Source of the DNA: an uncultured Coriobacteriaceae bacterium
GTDB lineage: Bacteria > Actinomycetota > Coriobacteriia > Coriobacteriales > Atopobiaceae
Assembly (NCBI GenBank): GCA_902790135.1
Contig: CADAQM010000005.1
Location: 100,478-164,477, forward strand
Direction: 5' to 3'
DNA: 64,000 nt
Each line of letters starts with the position of its first letter. Position 1 is the first letter of the stretch. The notes beneath the pieces were generated by a model. That model saw only the letters and a list, made by a program, of their open reading frames with translations, was not told the origin of the DNA and did not search any database. Below are positions 51,489-61,583 of the stretch, one piece after another. The position numbers were made by a program, and so were the translations under genes.

Positions 51489-52705
51489 TAGACCAGGCGC
51501 ACGAACTTGCGCTTGCCGTGCTGGATGACCGTGCCGGCTACCAGCGTGTCGGGACTCACGTTATACGCCTTGGGAGCCACAGCCTCGCCGTTGATCTTGA
51601 CGCCACCGCCGTCGATGAAGCGGCGCGCCTCTCCCACAGAGCCGGCAAGCTTAGCATCTGCAAGCAGCTTTGCCAGGTAGACCAGACCCTGGTCGTTGAC
51701 CTGGATGTTGGCGACCGCGTACTCGGGAATGTCCTCGGGAATCTCGGCACGCTTGAACTGGGCGTCAAAGGCTTCCTGGGCCTTCTGGCCGGCACCCTCA
51801 CCGTGATAGAGGTCAACGATGTTGCGAGCCAGCTCGCGCTTGCGGGCATACGGGTCAGCCGTGCCAGCCTTGAACTCGGCGTCGATGGCGTCGATCTCCT
51901 CGATGGTCTTGGTCGAGCACAGACGGAAGTACATGGGCACGATCTCGTCGGCAATGGACATGAGCTTGCCGTACATGTCGTTGGGCGCGTCTGTCAGGCC
52001 CACGTAGTTGCCGTAGCTCTTGGACATCTTCTTGTGGCCGTCGAGGCCGACGAGCAGCGGCATGGTGAGCGCCACCTGGGGCTCCATGCCCTCGGCACGC
52101 ATGAGGTCACGGCCGGCGAGCAGGTTGAAGATCTGGTCGTTGCCGCCCATCTCGACGTCGGACTTGATGACGACGCTGTCGTAGGCCTGCAGCACGGGGT
52201 AGATGAACTCGTGCAGCGCGATGGACTGCTGGTTCTCGTAGCGATTGTGGAAGTCCTCGCGCTCGAGGATGCGCGCCACGTTGAACTGGGCCATCAGGTG
52301 CAGCATCTTCTGCAGGTCGAGGGGCTTGAGCCAGTCACCGTTGTGCACGATGGTGGTCTTCTCGGGGTCGAGCACCTTGACGGCCTGCTCGACGTAGGTC
52401 TTGGCGTTGGCCTCGACCTGCTCCTCCGTCAGCGGGGGGCGGGTGCTGTCACGGCCGGACGGGTCACCGATAAGTGCGGTGCCGTTGCCGATGATCAGGG
52501 TCACGTGATGGCCAAGGTCCTGGAACTGCCTCATCTTTCGCAGGGGCACGGCATGGCCAAGGTGCAGATCGGGGCTGGTGGGATCCACGCCCAGCTTGAT
52601 GTTGAGGGGCTCGCCCTTCTCAAGCTTCTTCTTCAGCTCATCGAGCGGCACGATCTGCTGGGTGCCGGAAGTAATGACCTTGAGTTGCTCGTCGACTGGC
52701 AGCAA
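51488..52705 (-). CDS. tyrS: Tyrosyl-tRNA synthetase
   Basis: A 405-residue class I synthetase of the TyrRS-Z type. 'GVDPTSPDLHLGHAVPLRKM' contains the HIGH motif as HLGH, and 'GHKKMSKSYGNYVGLTDAPN' the KMSKS loop; an S4 RNA-binding domain ends the protein ('VGEARRFIDGGGVKINGE'). I chose TTG 52705 because GGAGG stands 8 bases before it; a TTG at 52720 lies upstream of that site. Confidence 0.94.
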   Translation of the reverse strand: MLPVDEQLKVITSGTQQIVPLDELKKKLEKGEPLNIKLGVDPTSPDLHLGHAVPLRKMRQFQDLGHHVTLIIGNGTALIGDPSGRDSTRPPLTEEQVEANAKTYVEQAVKVLDPEKTTIVHNGDWLKPLDLQKMLHLMAQFNVARILEREDFHNRYENQQSIALHEFIYPVLQAYDSVVIKSDVEMGGNDQIFNLLAGRDLMRAEGMEPQVALTMPLLVGLDGHKKMSKSYGNYVGLTDAPNDMYGKLMSIADEIVPMYFRLCSTKTIEEIDAIDAEFKAGTADPYARKRELARNIVDLYHGEGAGQKAQEAFDAQFKRAEIPEDIPEYAVANIQVNDQGLVYLAKLLADAKLAGSVGEARRFIDGGGVKINGEAVAPKAYNVSPDTLVAGTVIQHGKRKFVRLV

Positions 52706-52735
52706 TGCTCTGTCCTCCAATAGTCATGTTGTCCT

Positions 52736-52760
52736 CGCGAACTCGCCAAATCGAGTCGCG
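52736..52760 (-). promoter_or_regulatory. Hairpin in the tyrS leader
   Basis: CGCGACTCG and CGAGTTCGCG form a 9-bp stem with one bulged base and a 6-base loop, about 30 bases before the tyrS start. There is no T-run and no T-box core sequence, so its role is unclear. Confidence 0.4.
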
Positions 52761-52890
52761 CACGCACCAGCATAGCGCAAGTTGCGTGACAGATTCTCTG
52801 CAAGCGCACAACGACAGCTCCGCACCACGGTAAATACGATGGGCTCTCTTTGGAGTCTGCCATTAGCTCGCCCAGTTTCGTTCCGACTCC

Positions 52891-52896
52891 TATAAT
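52891..52896 (+). promoter_or_regulatory. Candidate -10 box of the PBP gene
   Basis: A perfect TATAAT 35 bases upstream of the penicillin-binding protein start. No good -35 is found at 16-18 bases, so an activator or another sigma factor may be needed. Confidence 0.45.
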
Positions 52897-52930
52897 GTGA
52901 ATTTAACTGTCCCTTACGGAGGAGGAACGC

Positions 52931-55132
52931 ATGGGCGTCCGCAAACGCAGGGCTCGTAAAAACGCACGTACCCACATCATCGGGTTTGGCATTGCCGGCA
53001 TCTTCGGCTTCGTCGCCTTGCTGGTGGCGGCGCTGGCGATGTCGCTCGGCACCCTCATCACCACGTGGCTGCAGGACCTTCCCGACTACAACTCGGCTGA
53101 CGCCTACCTCGTCAGCGAGCCGACCGAGATCGTCGACGCCAACGGCACGACCATCGCCGAGTACTATCTGCAGAACCGGCGCAGCATCGAGATCGGCGAG
53201 GTCAGCGACTATATCCTCAAGGGCATCGTCGACATCGAGGACGAGCGCTTCTATCGTCACAACGGCGTCGACCCGCAGGGCATCGCGCGCGCCGTGGTCG
53301 CCCAACTTGCCGGCGGCTCGCAGGGTGCCTCGACCATCACGCAGCAGCTCGTGCGCAACACGATCCTGTCCGATGAGCAGTTCGACTACACGGTCAAGCG
53401 TAAGGTCCGCGAGGCATACCTGGCCATCCAGATGGAGAAGATGTACACCAAGGACCAGATCCTGATGATGTACCTCAACACCATCTTCTTCGGACATCAG
53501 GCCTACGGCATCCAGGCGGCTGCCATCACCTACTTCAACAAGAACGCGAGCGACCTGAGCCTGGCCGAGGCCGCCACGCTCTGCGGCTTGCCGCAGTCGC
53601 CTTCCACTTACGACCCCATCCAGAACCCCGAGGGTGCCCAGTGGCGTCGCGACATGGTTCTCGACAAGATGCTCGAGCATGGTGACATCACGCAGGAGCA
53701 GTACGACGAGGCCATCAACACGCCCATGCAGACCAACCCCGGCAGCTTCCTGCAGAACGAGTCCCAAGAGCCCTACTTCACTGACTACGTGAAGCAGCTC
53801 TTGCTCGAGGACTTCGACCAGGACACCGTCTTCCAGGGCGGCCTGAAGGTCTACACCACCATCGATCCGAGCTACCAGGATGCCGCCGAGCAGGCCGTGG
53901 CCACGCGCCTTTCCGAGCTCGGTAACGAGCGTCTCGACGCAGCCCTGGTCGCCGTCGACCCCGACACCGGCTACATCAAGGCCATGGTCGGCGGTCGCGA
54001 CTACCAGGAGAGCCAGTTCAACCTGGCCACGCAGGCACGCAGGCAACCGGGCTCCTCGTTCAAGCTCTTCACCCTCGCCGCGGCCATTCGCGAGGGCATG
54101 AACCCCAACATCTACCTCAACTGCAACTCGCCCATGACCTTCTCGCCCACCTGGACGGTACAGAACTACGGCAACGAGAGCTATGGCATCCGTACGCTCG
54201 CAGACGCCTTCGCCATCTCGTCCAACACGGGCTTCGTCCAGGTCGCCGAGGCCATCGGCGCGGACAAGATCGTTACGACCGCCAAGGACATGGGCATCTC
54301 TGTCGACCTTCCCGCTTACTCCTCGCTCACGCTGGGAACCGTCGGCGTCCCGCCCGTGCAGATGGCCGAGGCCTATGCCACGGTTGCGACCGGAGGCATC
54401 CATCGTGACGCCATCGCCATCACGCGTATCGAGGACCGCAACGGCAACACCGTCTACGAGCACGAGGACACGGCGACCCGCGTTCTCGACGAGGGAGTCT
54501 CCTCCGCCGTGCTCGAAGTCATGAAGCGCGTCTGCACCTGGGGCGGCACCGCCGAGGTCGTGGGTAGCGGCCTTACGGTCAACCAGCCCGTCGCCGGCAA
54601 GACCGGCACCACCGAGAACTTCCGCGACCTGTGGTTCTGCGGCATTACCCCGCAGCTGTCCGTCTCCGTCTGGTGCGGCTACCGCGAGGAGGCCGAGGTG
54701 TATGTCTGGGGCTCGGTCGCCCACCCCTACAACACTGCCTGCCCGATCTTCACCTACTTCATCAACTCGGTTCTCGAGGGCGTGCCGCGCGAGGAGTTCC
54801 CCACCTCCAGCACGCAGCCCACGTACAAGGACAACAGCTCCTGGACCTTCAAGGGTGGCGCGTACAGCGAGTACGACGTCTACAAAGAGGACGAGAAGAA
54901 AGAGGGGAAGGAAGACCAGCAGCAGGACGAGAACAGCTACGACACCACCACGACCACAGTCGATACGACGCCTGAGCAGCAGAGCACCGACACCACGACG
55001 ACCGACACCACCACCGACACGGGCTACGACGACAGCGGCTATACGGATGATGGCGGAACGGGTTCCGAGGATAGCGGCGAGTACGTTGAGGATGGTGGCG
55101 ACGTCGGAGATGGCTCCGAGGGTGGCTACTAG
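52931..55132 (+). CDS. Class A penicillin-binding protein (GT51 plus transpeptidase)
   Basis: A 733-residue PBP1-type enzyme. A basic N-terminus and one membrane anchor (about residues 18-42) precede a GT51 glycosyltransferase with the catalytic glutamate in 'VDIEDERFYRHNGVDP' (about 103) and 'GASTITQQLVRNTIL'. The transpeptidase has SxxK in 'QPGSSFKLFT' (about 375), SxN in 'AISSNTGFVQ' and KTG in 'VAGKTGTTENF' (about 557). The last ~100 residues are low-complexity, rich in Thr, Asp, Ser and Gly, a typical wall-spanning or disordered tail. GGAGGAGG precedes ATG 52931. Confidence 0.95.
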   Translation: MGVRKRRARKNARTHIIGFGIAGIFGFVALLVAALAMSLGTLITTWLQDLPDYNSADAYLVSEPTEIVDANGTTIAEYYLQNRRSIEIGEVSDYILKGIVDIEDERFYRHNGVDPQGIARAVVAQLAGGSQGASTITQQLVRNTILSDEQFDYTVKRKVREAYLAIQMEKMYTKDQILMMYLNTIFFGHQAYGIQAAAITYFNKNASDLSLAEAATLCGLPQSPSTYDPIQNPEGAQWRRDMVLDKMLEHGDITQEQYDEAINTPMQTNPGSFLQNESQEPYFTDYVKQLLLEDFDQDTVFQGGLKVYTTIDPSYQDAAEQAVATRLSELGNERLDAALVAVDPDTGYIKAMVGGRDYQESQFNLATQARRQPGSSFKLFTLAAAIREGMNPNIYLNCNSPMTFSPTWTVQNYGNESYGIRTLADAFAISSNTGFVQVAEAIGADKIVTTAKDMGISVDLPAYSSLTLGTVGVPPVQMAEAYATVATGGIHRDAIAITRIEDRNGNTVYEHEDTATRVLDEGVSSAVLEVMKRVCTWGGTAEVVGSGLTVNQPVAGKTGTTENFRDLWFCGITPQLSVSVWCGYREEAEVYVWGSVAHPYNTACPIFTYFINSVLEGVPREEFPTSSTQPTYKDNSSWTFKGGAYSEYDVYKEDEKKEGKEDQQQDENSYDTTTTTVDTTPEQQSTDTTTTDTTTDTGYDDSGYTDDGGTGSEDSGEYVEDGGDVGDGSEGGY

Positions 55133-55158
55133 CCCCTATCCCCGTACCTAAACAAGAG

Positions 55159-55192
55159 CCCGCTCGTATCCGAAAGGATGCGAGCGGGTTTT
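55159..55192. terminator. Strong terminator between PBP and argR genes
   Basis: CCCGCTCGTATCC and GGATGCGAGCGGG form a 13-bp stem (one wobble) with a GAAA loop, followed by TTTT. It should end the PBP transcript and may also end the convergent argR one. Confidence 0.85.
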
Positions 55193-55280
55193 CCGTTGGT
55201 TGCCGTGTTGCTTGTCAGACGTTGGGTGGCGAACTCTCGCCGCAGGAAACCGGGATGCCATACGTGGATGGCCCCTGCTG

Positions 55281-55718
55281 CTACCTGTTGGGGGTACTAA
55301 GCTTGTTGACCAAGTGCACCAGCTCGTTTGCGCCGGAGTCGGTGCCGCACACGACCAGCACCGTATCATTGCCAGCAACAGAGCCAATGACGTCAGGCAG
55401 CGAGGCGGCGTCTACCGCGGCGGCAACGCCCGGCGCGGTACCCGGTTGCGACTTGACCACCACGAGGTTCTGGGCACGCTCGCAAGAGGTAACGAACTCG
55501 GAGACCATACGCTGCAGGTGCAGATCCTCGGCAAGCACGTAGATGCCCTCGGAGAGCTTCTTGAGGCCCATGTCCGCAATGTCTCGCGAGACGGTAGCCT
55601 GCGTGCAGTTGTAACCGATGTCTTGCAGCTCCTCGACGAGCGACCGCTGCGTGTGGATTGACTTTGCACGAACGATATCGCGGATGGCATCCTGCCTGCT
55701 GTTGCGGCGCTTGACCAT
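55281..55718 (-). CDS. argR: Arginine repressor
   Basis: A 145-residue ArgR. The N-terminal winged helix has 'RQDAIRDIVRAKSIHTQRSL' and 'GYNCTQATVSRDIADMGLKK', the DNA-reading SR. The C-terminal arginine-binding and trimer domain has 'PGTAPGVAAAVDAASLPDVI' and 'GNDTVLVVCGTDSGANELVH'. ATG 55718 follows AAGGGGG. No arginine biosynthesis gene is in the window, so its targets lie elsewhere. Confidence 0.94.
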   Translation of the reverse strand: MVKRRNSRQDAIRDIVRAKSIHTQRSLVEELQDIGYNCTQATVSRDIADMGLKKLSEGIYVLAEDLHLQRMVSEFVTSCERAQNLVVVKSQPGTAPGVAAAVDAASLPDVIGSVAGNDTVLVVCGTDSGANELVHLVNKLSTPNR

Positions 55719-56051
55719 CGTGTCCCCCTTGGCCCGAAAGAATTGCATAACGCTGTTAATCGAACAACATAAAACAATAGCTTATAGCATGCTTAGTATC
55801 TTTACAATTTCGCAAATGTTAAGGGAAATATGCTGTTTTTCGATTCAATCGCCATTTTGTCGGCAGAGAAGCCCCACGAAGACATATCCCGTGCTTTGCA
55901 TATTCGGTTGGACTGAACGGCTGCGCCTGCCGCCCCGCGCCCTGCGCACATCGACTCGACTGGCCGCTTGGTTGGACCCAATAGCCTCGTAGACGTCAGT
56001 GTCAGGTCTTCGTGATCACCAGGTCCTCACCGCAGCAAGCGTGGCTCGGCG
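55719..56051. other. AT-richer intergenic region upstream of argR
   Basis: Of these 333 bases, the half next to argR (55740-55860) is clearly AT-rich and must contain the argR promoter; TATAAG at about 55784-55779 on the minus strand is a possible -10. I see no gene, no convincing ARG box and no strong hairpin in the remaining half. Confidence 0.4.
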
Positions 56052-57788
56052 CTACTTCTCGAGAATTGCGTCCAAATCCAGTATCCGGGCATAGTATTGC
56101 GCTCCAGCCTGAGTCAGATGTCGGCAGTCCTGGCTAATGAGCATGTTGTCATCAGTAAAGACTCTCACTTTCCCATCAACTGTCACAGGACCGAGCAAAT
56201 CAATGTACCTATCCCCCCAGGTTTCCGCTTCTCTTCGATTCTGCTCTTTCAGTTGCTGGGCAACATCGACTGTCTGCTCGTAATAGCCAGAGAAGAATCG
56301 ATGCGCATATATGATTCCATTCGACTCGCCATAGCTCTTGTTGCCAACTATGCGCAGCTTATCGCCAATCTCTCTGACACCTTCAGGTACAGTTCCATAC
56401 CCTGGACCCATGGCGTAAAAGACGATGTCGGCATCCTCAACCCTGTCCAACTCTTGGCCGTGATCGCTTCGTGTATAGAAGCAATAGGAAATGTCGAGCG
56501 AGGGATCAAACTCATGGAGTATGTTCGCCCAATCTCTACCAAAACTATTGCCTAGTACCAACACGTGAGTCTTGGCATCTTCGGTGAAGTCCCTATCCCA
56601 GTCATAGGGCCTATCACAATACTCGGCATGCATGTTTCTGTGAGCATCATCTCTCGTGATGCCCAATTCGGGAACATCCCTAACCACGCCCGCATTGAGG
56701 TAGATTTGCAGGGAGATGCCGCAGGCCACGGCCGCCAATACGGCCGTTATTGCGATTGCCCTTGATTCCATCCTGTTGTCACCGATACACGCTCCCAGCG
56801 GTATCTCCGTAAAGCGATAAGACAGGATGGCGGCCGCTGCGGTGATGCCTATACATACGGCAAATGAAAGCAGGCTTTGTCTTGCGAAGCAGGAGTAGAA
56901 CAGGAAGGCGATAACGACCTGGTGCCAGATGTATATGCTGTAGCTTCTCCTGCCTATTCCTGCGAGCGCCCTGACGGCCGCAGGCGCAACGCTAGGCGCA
57001 TCCACACCCGATGCTGACCATAGGACGAGAACGGTGCACATCACCGTGCCCACAAGCATGACGCTGCCCGGAATGACCTCGACGTGCGAGCAGATCAGCA
57101 TCAGTAAGACGACGATGCTGATCCACCCTATCTCTCTTCGCCCCCTCAACGCAGGCTTGTAGAATACCAACAGGCCACCTGCAGTAATCTCAAATAGGCG
57201 GAACGGCAGATAGTAGAACTTCCATGCAGGAGGAAACACGGGGAATGCAAATAGCAACAGACTGAGCGCGGTTATCAGCGCCGTTCCAGCTTTGATTCCA
57301 CTATTGCCCCGAGCTCGATATAGAGCTATGTACACTATTGGGATTGTTATATAAGCCTGCATGAGTACGCCGATATACCATAAATGCATCAGGGGCTTGT
57401 AGTGGTTTACAACATCCCAGTAATTCTTTATTGTTATACATTGCAGGACGTTATTCGAGAAAACATTTGAGGCCACAACCGACTCTGCCAGATTCTCATA
57501 GTCGTCTGGCAGCATCAGGAAGTACCCGAGGCATACGGCTACAGAAGAAGCGATTACGATGGATGGCCACAGTCGTATCAGTTTGTGTAATACAAATTGT
57601 CGATATTCGAACGATCCCTCTTCCAGTCTTCTCTTCAGACTTCCTATCAGAAGGAATCCCCCGACAACAAAAAAGACATCCACTCCCAAGTATCCGTAAG
57701 GGAGGACGTTGCCCCCAAAGTGGTAGAGGACGACCGCAACTATTGCCAATCCCTTGATTGCGTCAATCGTCGCGTTTCTCTTCTTCAT
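56052..57788 (-). CDS. OafA-type acyltransferase with C-terminal SGNH domain
   Basis: A 578-residue protein. The N-terminal ~370 residues are an acyltransferase 3 membrane domain ('IDAIKGLAIVAVVLYHFGGN', 'YLGVDVFFVVGGFLLIGSLK', 'SYSIYIWHQVVIAFLFYS'). An extracellular SGNH domain follows, with the nucleophile block in 'VLVLGNSFGRDWANILHEF' and the Asp-His pair in 'SQDCRHLTQAGAQYYARIL'. Such proteins O-acetylate surface polysaccharides. AAAGGAG precedes ATG 57788. The coding sequence is visibly more AT-rich, with more A/T-ending codons, than its neighbours, suggesting transfer. Confidence 0.9.
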   Translation of the reverse strand: MKKRNATIDAIKGLAIVAVVLYHFGGNVLPYGYLGVDVFFVVGGFLLIGSLKRRLEEGSFEYRQFVLHKLIRLWPSIVIASSVAVCLGYFLMLPDDYENLAESVVASNVFSNNVLQCITIKNYWDVVNHYKPLMHLWYIGVLMQAYITIPIVYIALYRARGNSGIKAGTALITALSLLLFAFPVFPPAWKFYYLPFRLFEITAGGLLVFYKPALRGRREIGWISIVVLLMLICSHVEVIPGSVMLVGTVMCTVLVLWSASGVDAPSVAPAAVRALAGIGRRSYSIYIWHQVVIAFLFYSCFARQSLLSFAVCIGITAAAAILSYRFTEIPLGACIGDNRMESRAIAITAVLAAVACGISLQIYLNAGVVRDVPELGITRDDAHRNMHAEYCDRPYDWDRDFTEDAKTHVLVLGNSFGRDWANILHEFDPSLDISYCFYTRSDHGQELDRVEDADIVFYAMGPGYGTVPEGVREIGDKLRIVGNKSYGESNGIIYAHRFFSGYYEQTVDVAQQLKEQNRREAETWGDRYIDLLGPVTVDGKVRVFTDDNMLISQDCRHLTQAGAQYYARILDLDAILEK

Positions 57789-58189
57789 CCTATCTCCTTT
57801 GAACTGTATGGGCACCATCTCATCGAGACGCGTGATGACACCAACACCTCCAACGATTCGCATCGAAGGCTTGGATCCATAACAAATCAGCTCATGCAGG
57901 CACCAAGCGACCAGCACAAACAGATTGACGCTGGTCACAAGTGCCAACTCGACCGCCCTGTCAATAGGCGGCGCCCTCAAGTTCAAAGCAAAGCATGATG
58001 CACCAGGAAGTGGACCGGGTGCAGTTTCAAGGTGGCCCCGCTACCTCCTCACTGAGCTCCCAGGCTCATACAGAACGGACAGGATGTCGAGACGCGACGT
58101 GAGAGCACCTCTACAGCTCGTCGCGACCCACTCTCGAGCCGCTATCTTCTAGGGAGGTTCCCGCACGTCTAGCGTCCGGCACGAGATGG
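57789..58189. other. Gene-free stretch between rfbB and the acyltransferase
   Basis: These 401 bases contain no gene I can support. The reading frame of the acyltransferase stays open back to about 57986, but there is no ribosome site there. Nothing resembling a terminator of rfbB, a repeat or an RNA gene was seen. Confidence 0.4.
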
Positions 58190-59209
<1,020 letters not shown>

Positions 59210-59218
59210 CTATACCAC

Positions 59219-60088
59219 CTAGTGTCCGATGTAATCTCTCAGCGCGTCCTTCCAGGGACGCATGGTGTTTCCGATAGTCGCGGCCAAACGCGCGTTGGCA
59301 AGTGCCGAAAAGCGCGGGCGATCCGCAGCCTGCGGATTGGCCGCCTTGTACTGCTCTGACGTGCAGCGCTTGACGGTGCACGCGACGCCCGCCAGGGCAA
59401 AGACCTCCTCTGCGAGGTCAGCCCATGAGCATATGCCCTCGTTGGTACAGTGCCATACGCCATAGGCGTCGGTAAGGGCGATTCGCAGAATCTCACCCGC
59501 AAGATCGTCTGCCGAGGTGGGGTTACCGAGCTGATCGTCCACCACCGTCACCTCGCTGTGCGTGGATGCCAGGCGAAGCATCGTGGCCACGAAGTTCTTT
59601 CCCTCACCGTAGAGCCAGGCGGTGCGCACCACGTGCGTCCGCGGGTTTCCGGAGAGGGCAAGCCCCTCCCCCGCGAGCTTTGAGCGTCCATAGGCGCTGA
59701 TGGGACAGGGGGCATCCGCTTCCGTACGCTCACCCTCCTGCGTTCCAGAAAAGACATAGTCGGTGGATACGTGCACAAGCGTTGTATCGGTTTGTGCACA
59801 GGCGCGGGCTAGGTTCATCGGGCCGAGCGCATTTGCATCAAAGGCGCGCCCGAAGTCTGCCTCGCAGCCGTCCACGTTTGTCATGGCCGCGCAATTTATG
59901 ACCACGTCGTAGCGCTCGTGAGACTCAAACCATGCTGCCACGCTCGCATCGCTCGAGATGTCTATCTCGGCGAGGTCGGCCCAGTCAGCCTCGACGTCCA
60001 ACCATTCATCAGGGCAGCGACCCTGCTCGAGCCGTGCCTTCAAGGCGCGTCCGAGCTGACCGAGGGATCCTGTTACGAGCAGTCTCAC
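59219..60088 (-). CDS. rfbD: dTDP-4-dehydrorhamnose reductase
   Basis: A 289-residue SDR protein: '[20 protein letters not shown]' binds NADPH, '[20 protein letters not shown]' and '[20 protein letters not shown]' are RmlD signatures, and '[14 protein letters not shown]' holds YxxxK. It makes dTDP-rhamnose. GTG 60088 follows GGAGG and overlaps the rfbA stop as GTGA. The 3,5-epimerase rfbC that should act before it is not in the window and is not fused here. Confidence 0.94.
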   Translation of the reverse strand: MRLLVTGSLGQLGRALKARLEQGRCPDEWLDVEADWADLAEIDISSDASVAAWFESHERYDVVINCAAMTNVDGCEADFGRAFDANALGPMNLARACAQTDTTLVHVSTDYVFSGTQEGERTEADAPCPISAYGRSKLAGEGLALSGNPRTHVVRTAWLYGEGKNFVATMLRLASTHSEVTVVDDQLGNPTSADDLAGEILRIALTDAYGVWHCTNEGICSWADLAEEVFALAGVACTVKRCTSEQYKAANPQAADRPRFSALANARLAATIGNTMRPWKDALRDYIGH

Positions 60089-60990
60089 TGTGCGCCTCCG
60101 TGATGCTCCGGGGCGATGCGCCCCTCTGCCACCACGCGAAGGTGCGTGCCGTAATCGCTCTTGCCATAGCGGTCCGCACACTCCACGAGACGCTCCTTGG
60201 TGATCCAGCCGTTGTCGTAGGCGATCTCCTCTGGGACCGAGACAGGGAGGTTTTGGGCGCGCTCCACGGTACGAACAAACTGCGAAGCTTCGAAGAGGCT
60301 CTCCATGGTGCCCGTGTCGAGCCATGCGAAGCCACGTCCGAGGGTGACCACGTCGAGCAGGCCCTCCTCGAGGTACATGCGGTTGAGATCGGTGATCTCG
60401 TACTCGCCGCGCGCAGACGGCTTGACGGCGGCGGCCATGGCAGGAACGCCTGAGGGATAGAAGTAGAGGCCCGTGACGGCATAGTTGCTCTTGGGCTCGG
60501 CCGGCTTCTCCTCGATCGAGACGGCATTGTAGTTCTCGTCGAACTCGACCACCCCAAAGCGCTCGGGGTCGTCGACGCGATATCCGAAGACGGTCGCGCG
60601 GCCCTCGCCTGCCCCCGCAGCCGCACGGCGCAGACGCTTGGAGAGCCCATTGCCGTAGAAGATATTGTCCCCGAGCACCAGCGCGCACGGTTCGTCGCCA
60701 ATCCACTCGGCTCCGATGGTGAATGCCTGGGCCAGACCGTCGGGGCTGGGCTGCTCCGCATAGGAGAGGTCAAGACCGTAGTCAGAGCCATCGCCCAGCA
60801 GCGCCTTGAAGTTGGGGAGATCCGTCGGTGTGGAGATGACCAGGATCTCGCGAATGCCCGCGAGCATGAGGGTGGCCAGCGGATAGTAGACCATCGGCTT
60901 GTCGTAAACCGGCAAGAGCTGTTTCGAGGTGACCGTGGTAAGCGGATACAGACGCGTGCCGCTGCCACCAGCAAGAATAATGCCCTTCAT
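60085..60990 (-). CDS. rfbA: Glucose-1-phosphate thymidylyltransferase
   Basis: A 301-residue nucleotidyltransferase. '[20 protein letters not shown]' holds the G-x-G-T-R-x-x-P signature, followed by '[20 protein letters not shown]', '[16 protein letters not shown]' and '[18 protein letters not shown]'. It makes dTDP-glucose, the first step of the dTDP-rhamnose route. It is followed by rfbD (overlap) and rfbB. AAGGG precedes ATG 60990. Confidence 0.96.
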   Translation of the reverse strand: MKGIILAGGSGTRLYPLTTVTSKQLLPVYDKPMVYYPLATLMLAGIREILVISTPTDLPNFKALLGDGSDYGLDLSYAEQPSPDGLAQAFTIGAEWIGDEPCALVLGDNIFYGNGLSKRLRRAAAGAGEGRATVFGYRVDDPERFGVVEFDENYNAVSIEEKPAEPKSNYAVTGLYFYPSGVPAMAAAVKPSARGEYEITDLNRMYLEEGLLDVVTLGRGFAWLDTGTMESLFEASQFVRTVERAQNLPVSVPEEIAYDNGWITKERLVECADRYGKSDYGTHLRVVAEGRIAPEHHGGAQ

Positions 60991-61029
60991 GCGCTTGCCC
61001 TTCTCTTCTTCTACAAAGCTGATATGCCC

Positions 61030-61431
61030 CTAATCCGAACCCCCATCTAGCCAGCGCTTGCGGCTGACGAAGTTCCACACCATGACGACCGCCGTGGCAA
61101 CTACTTTGGTGATCGTCACCATAAGACCCGATGTGCCAAGTATTGTTGTGCCAATCCAAATAATAGCTTCGTTAATCGCAAGACCTACTACGGACAACCC
61201 AAGAAACAGAACGAACTCGTGACTTGAACTCATGTCATCGCGATGCGAGAACACGTAGCGCATAGAGGCAAGGTAATTGAAGACTAACGAGATGATGAAC
61301 GAAATAGCTGCTGCGATAACCGGATCGATGCCAAACACTTGTGACAACAGCATCAATATGCCGTAGTCAATGAGAAAAGCCAGAAAACCGACCACACCAA
61401 ACTTGAGAATCTGCTCAATAAGCTTTCGCAT
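61030..61431 (-). CDS. GtrA-like membrane protein
   Basis: A 133-residue protein with four membrane segments, as in the GtrA family: 'ILKFGVVGFLAFLIDYGILM', 'VIAAAISFIISLVFNYLASM', 'FVLFLGLSVVGLAINEAIIW' and 'ITKVVATAVVMVWNFVSRKR', the last with the usual WNF-xx-RK ending. GtrA-like proteins are thought to flip lipid-linked sugars for glucosylation. It precedes rfbA by 39 bases on the same strand and may belong to the surface-sugar group. Confidence 0.9.
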   Translation of the reverse strand: MRKLIEQILKFGVVGFLAFLIDYGILMLLSQVFGIDPVIAAAISFIISLVFNYLASMRYVFSHRDDMSSSHEFVLFLGLSVVGLAINEAIIWIGTTILGTSGLMVTITKVVATAVVMVWNFVSRKRWLDGGSD

Positions 61432-61489
61432 CTCTCATCATCCTTAAACGCCGAACAAGCAGTACCGTTCATTGTACTCAATTGTTTAT

Positions 61490-61518
61490 TTGAAGAATGA
61501 CCTGACGTAGTATATATA
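61490..61518 (+). promoter_or_regulatory. Candidate promoter of the C39-like secreted protein gene
   Basis: TTGAAG (61490-61495), a 17-base spacer and TATATA (61513-61518), with the start codon 66 bases downstream. The -35 and -10 each match 4 of 6. Confidence 0.5.
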
Positions 61519-61583
61519 AGACTGTCTTTGCCGCTATCTGGCACGATAGTCAAACGATTCGCATAGCGTGAGAGGGTTTATTC

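Noticed and set aside
52706..52930. T-box leader upstream of tyrS
   Set aside because: Neither the T-box core GGGTGGNACCGCG nor a specifier stem is present; only a short hairpin is seen.
52724..54724. Long open frame (666 codons) opposite the penicillin-binding protein gene
   Set aside because: The translation is a Gly/Val/Leu/Asp-rich shadow without any motif, while the plus strand encodes a full PBP.
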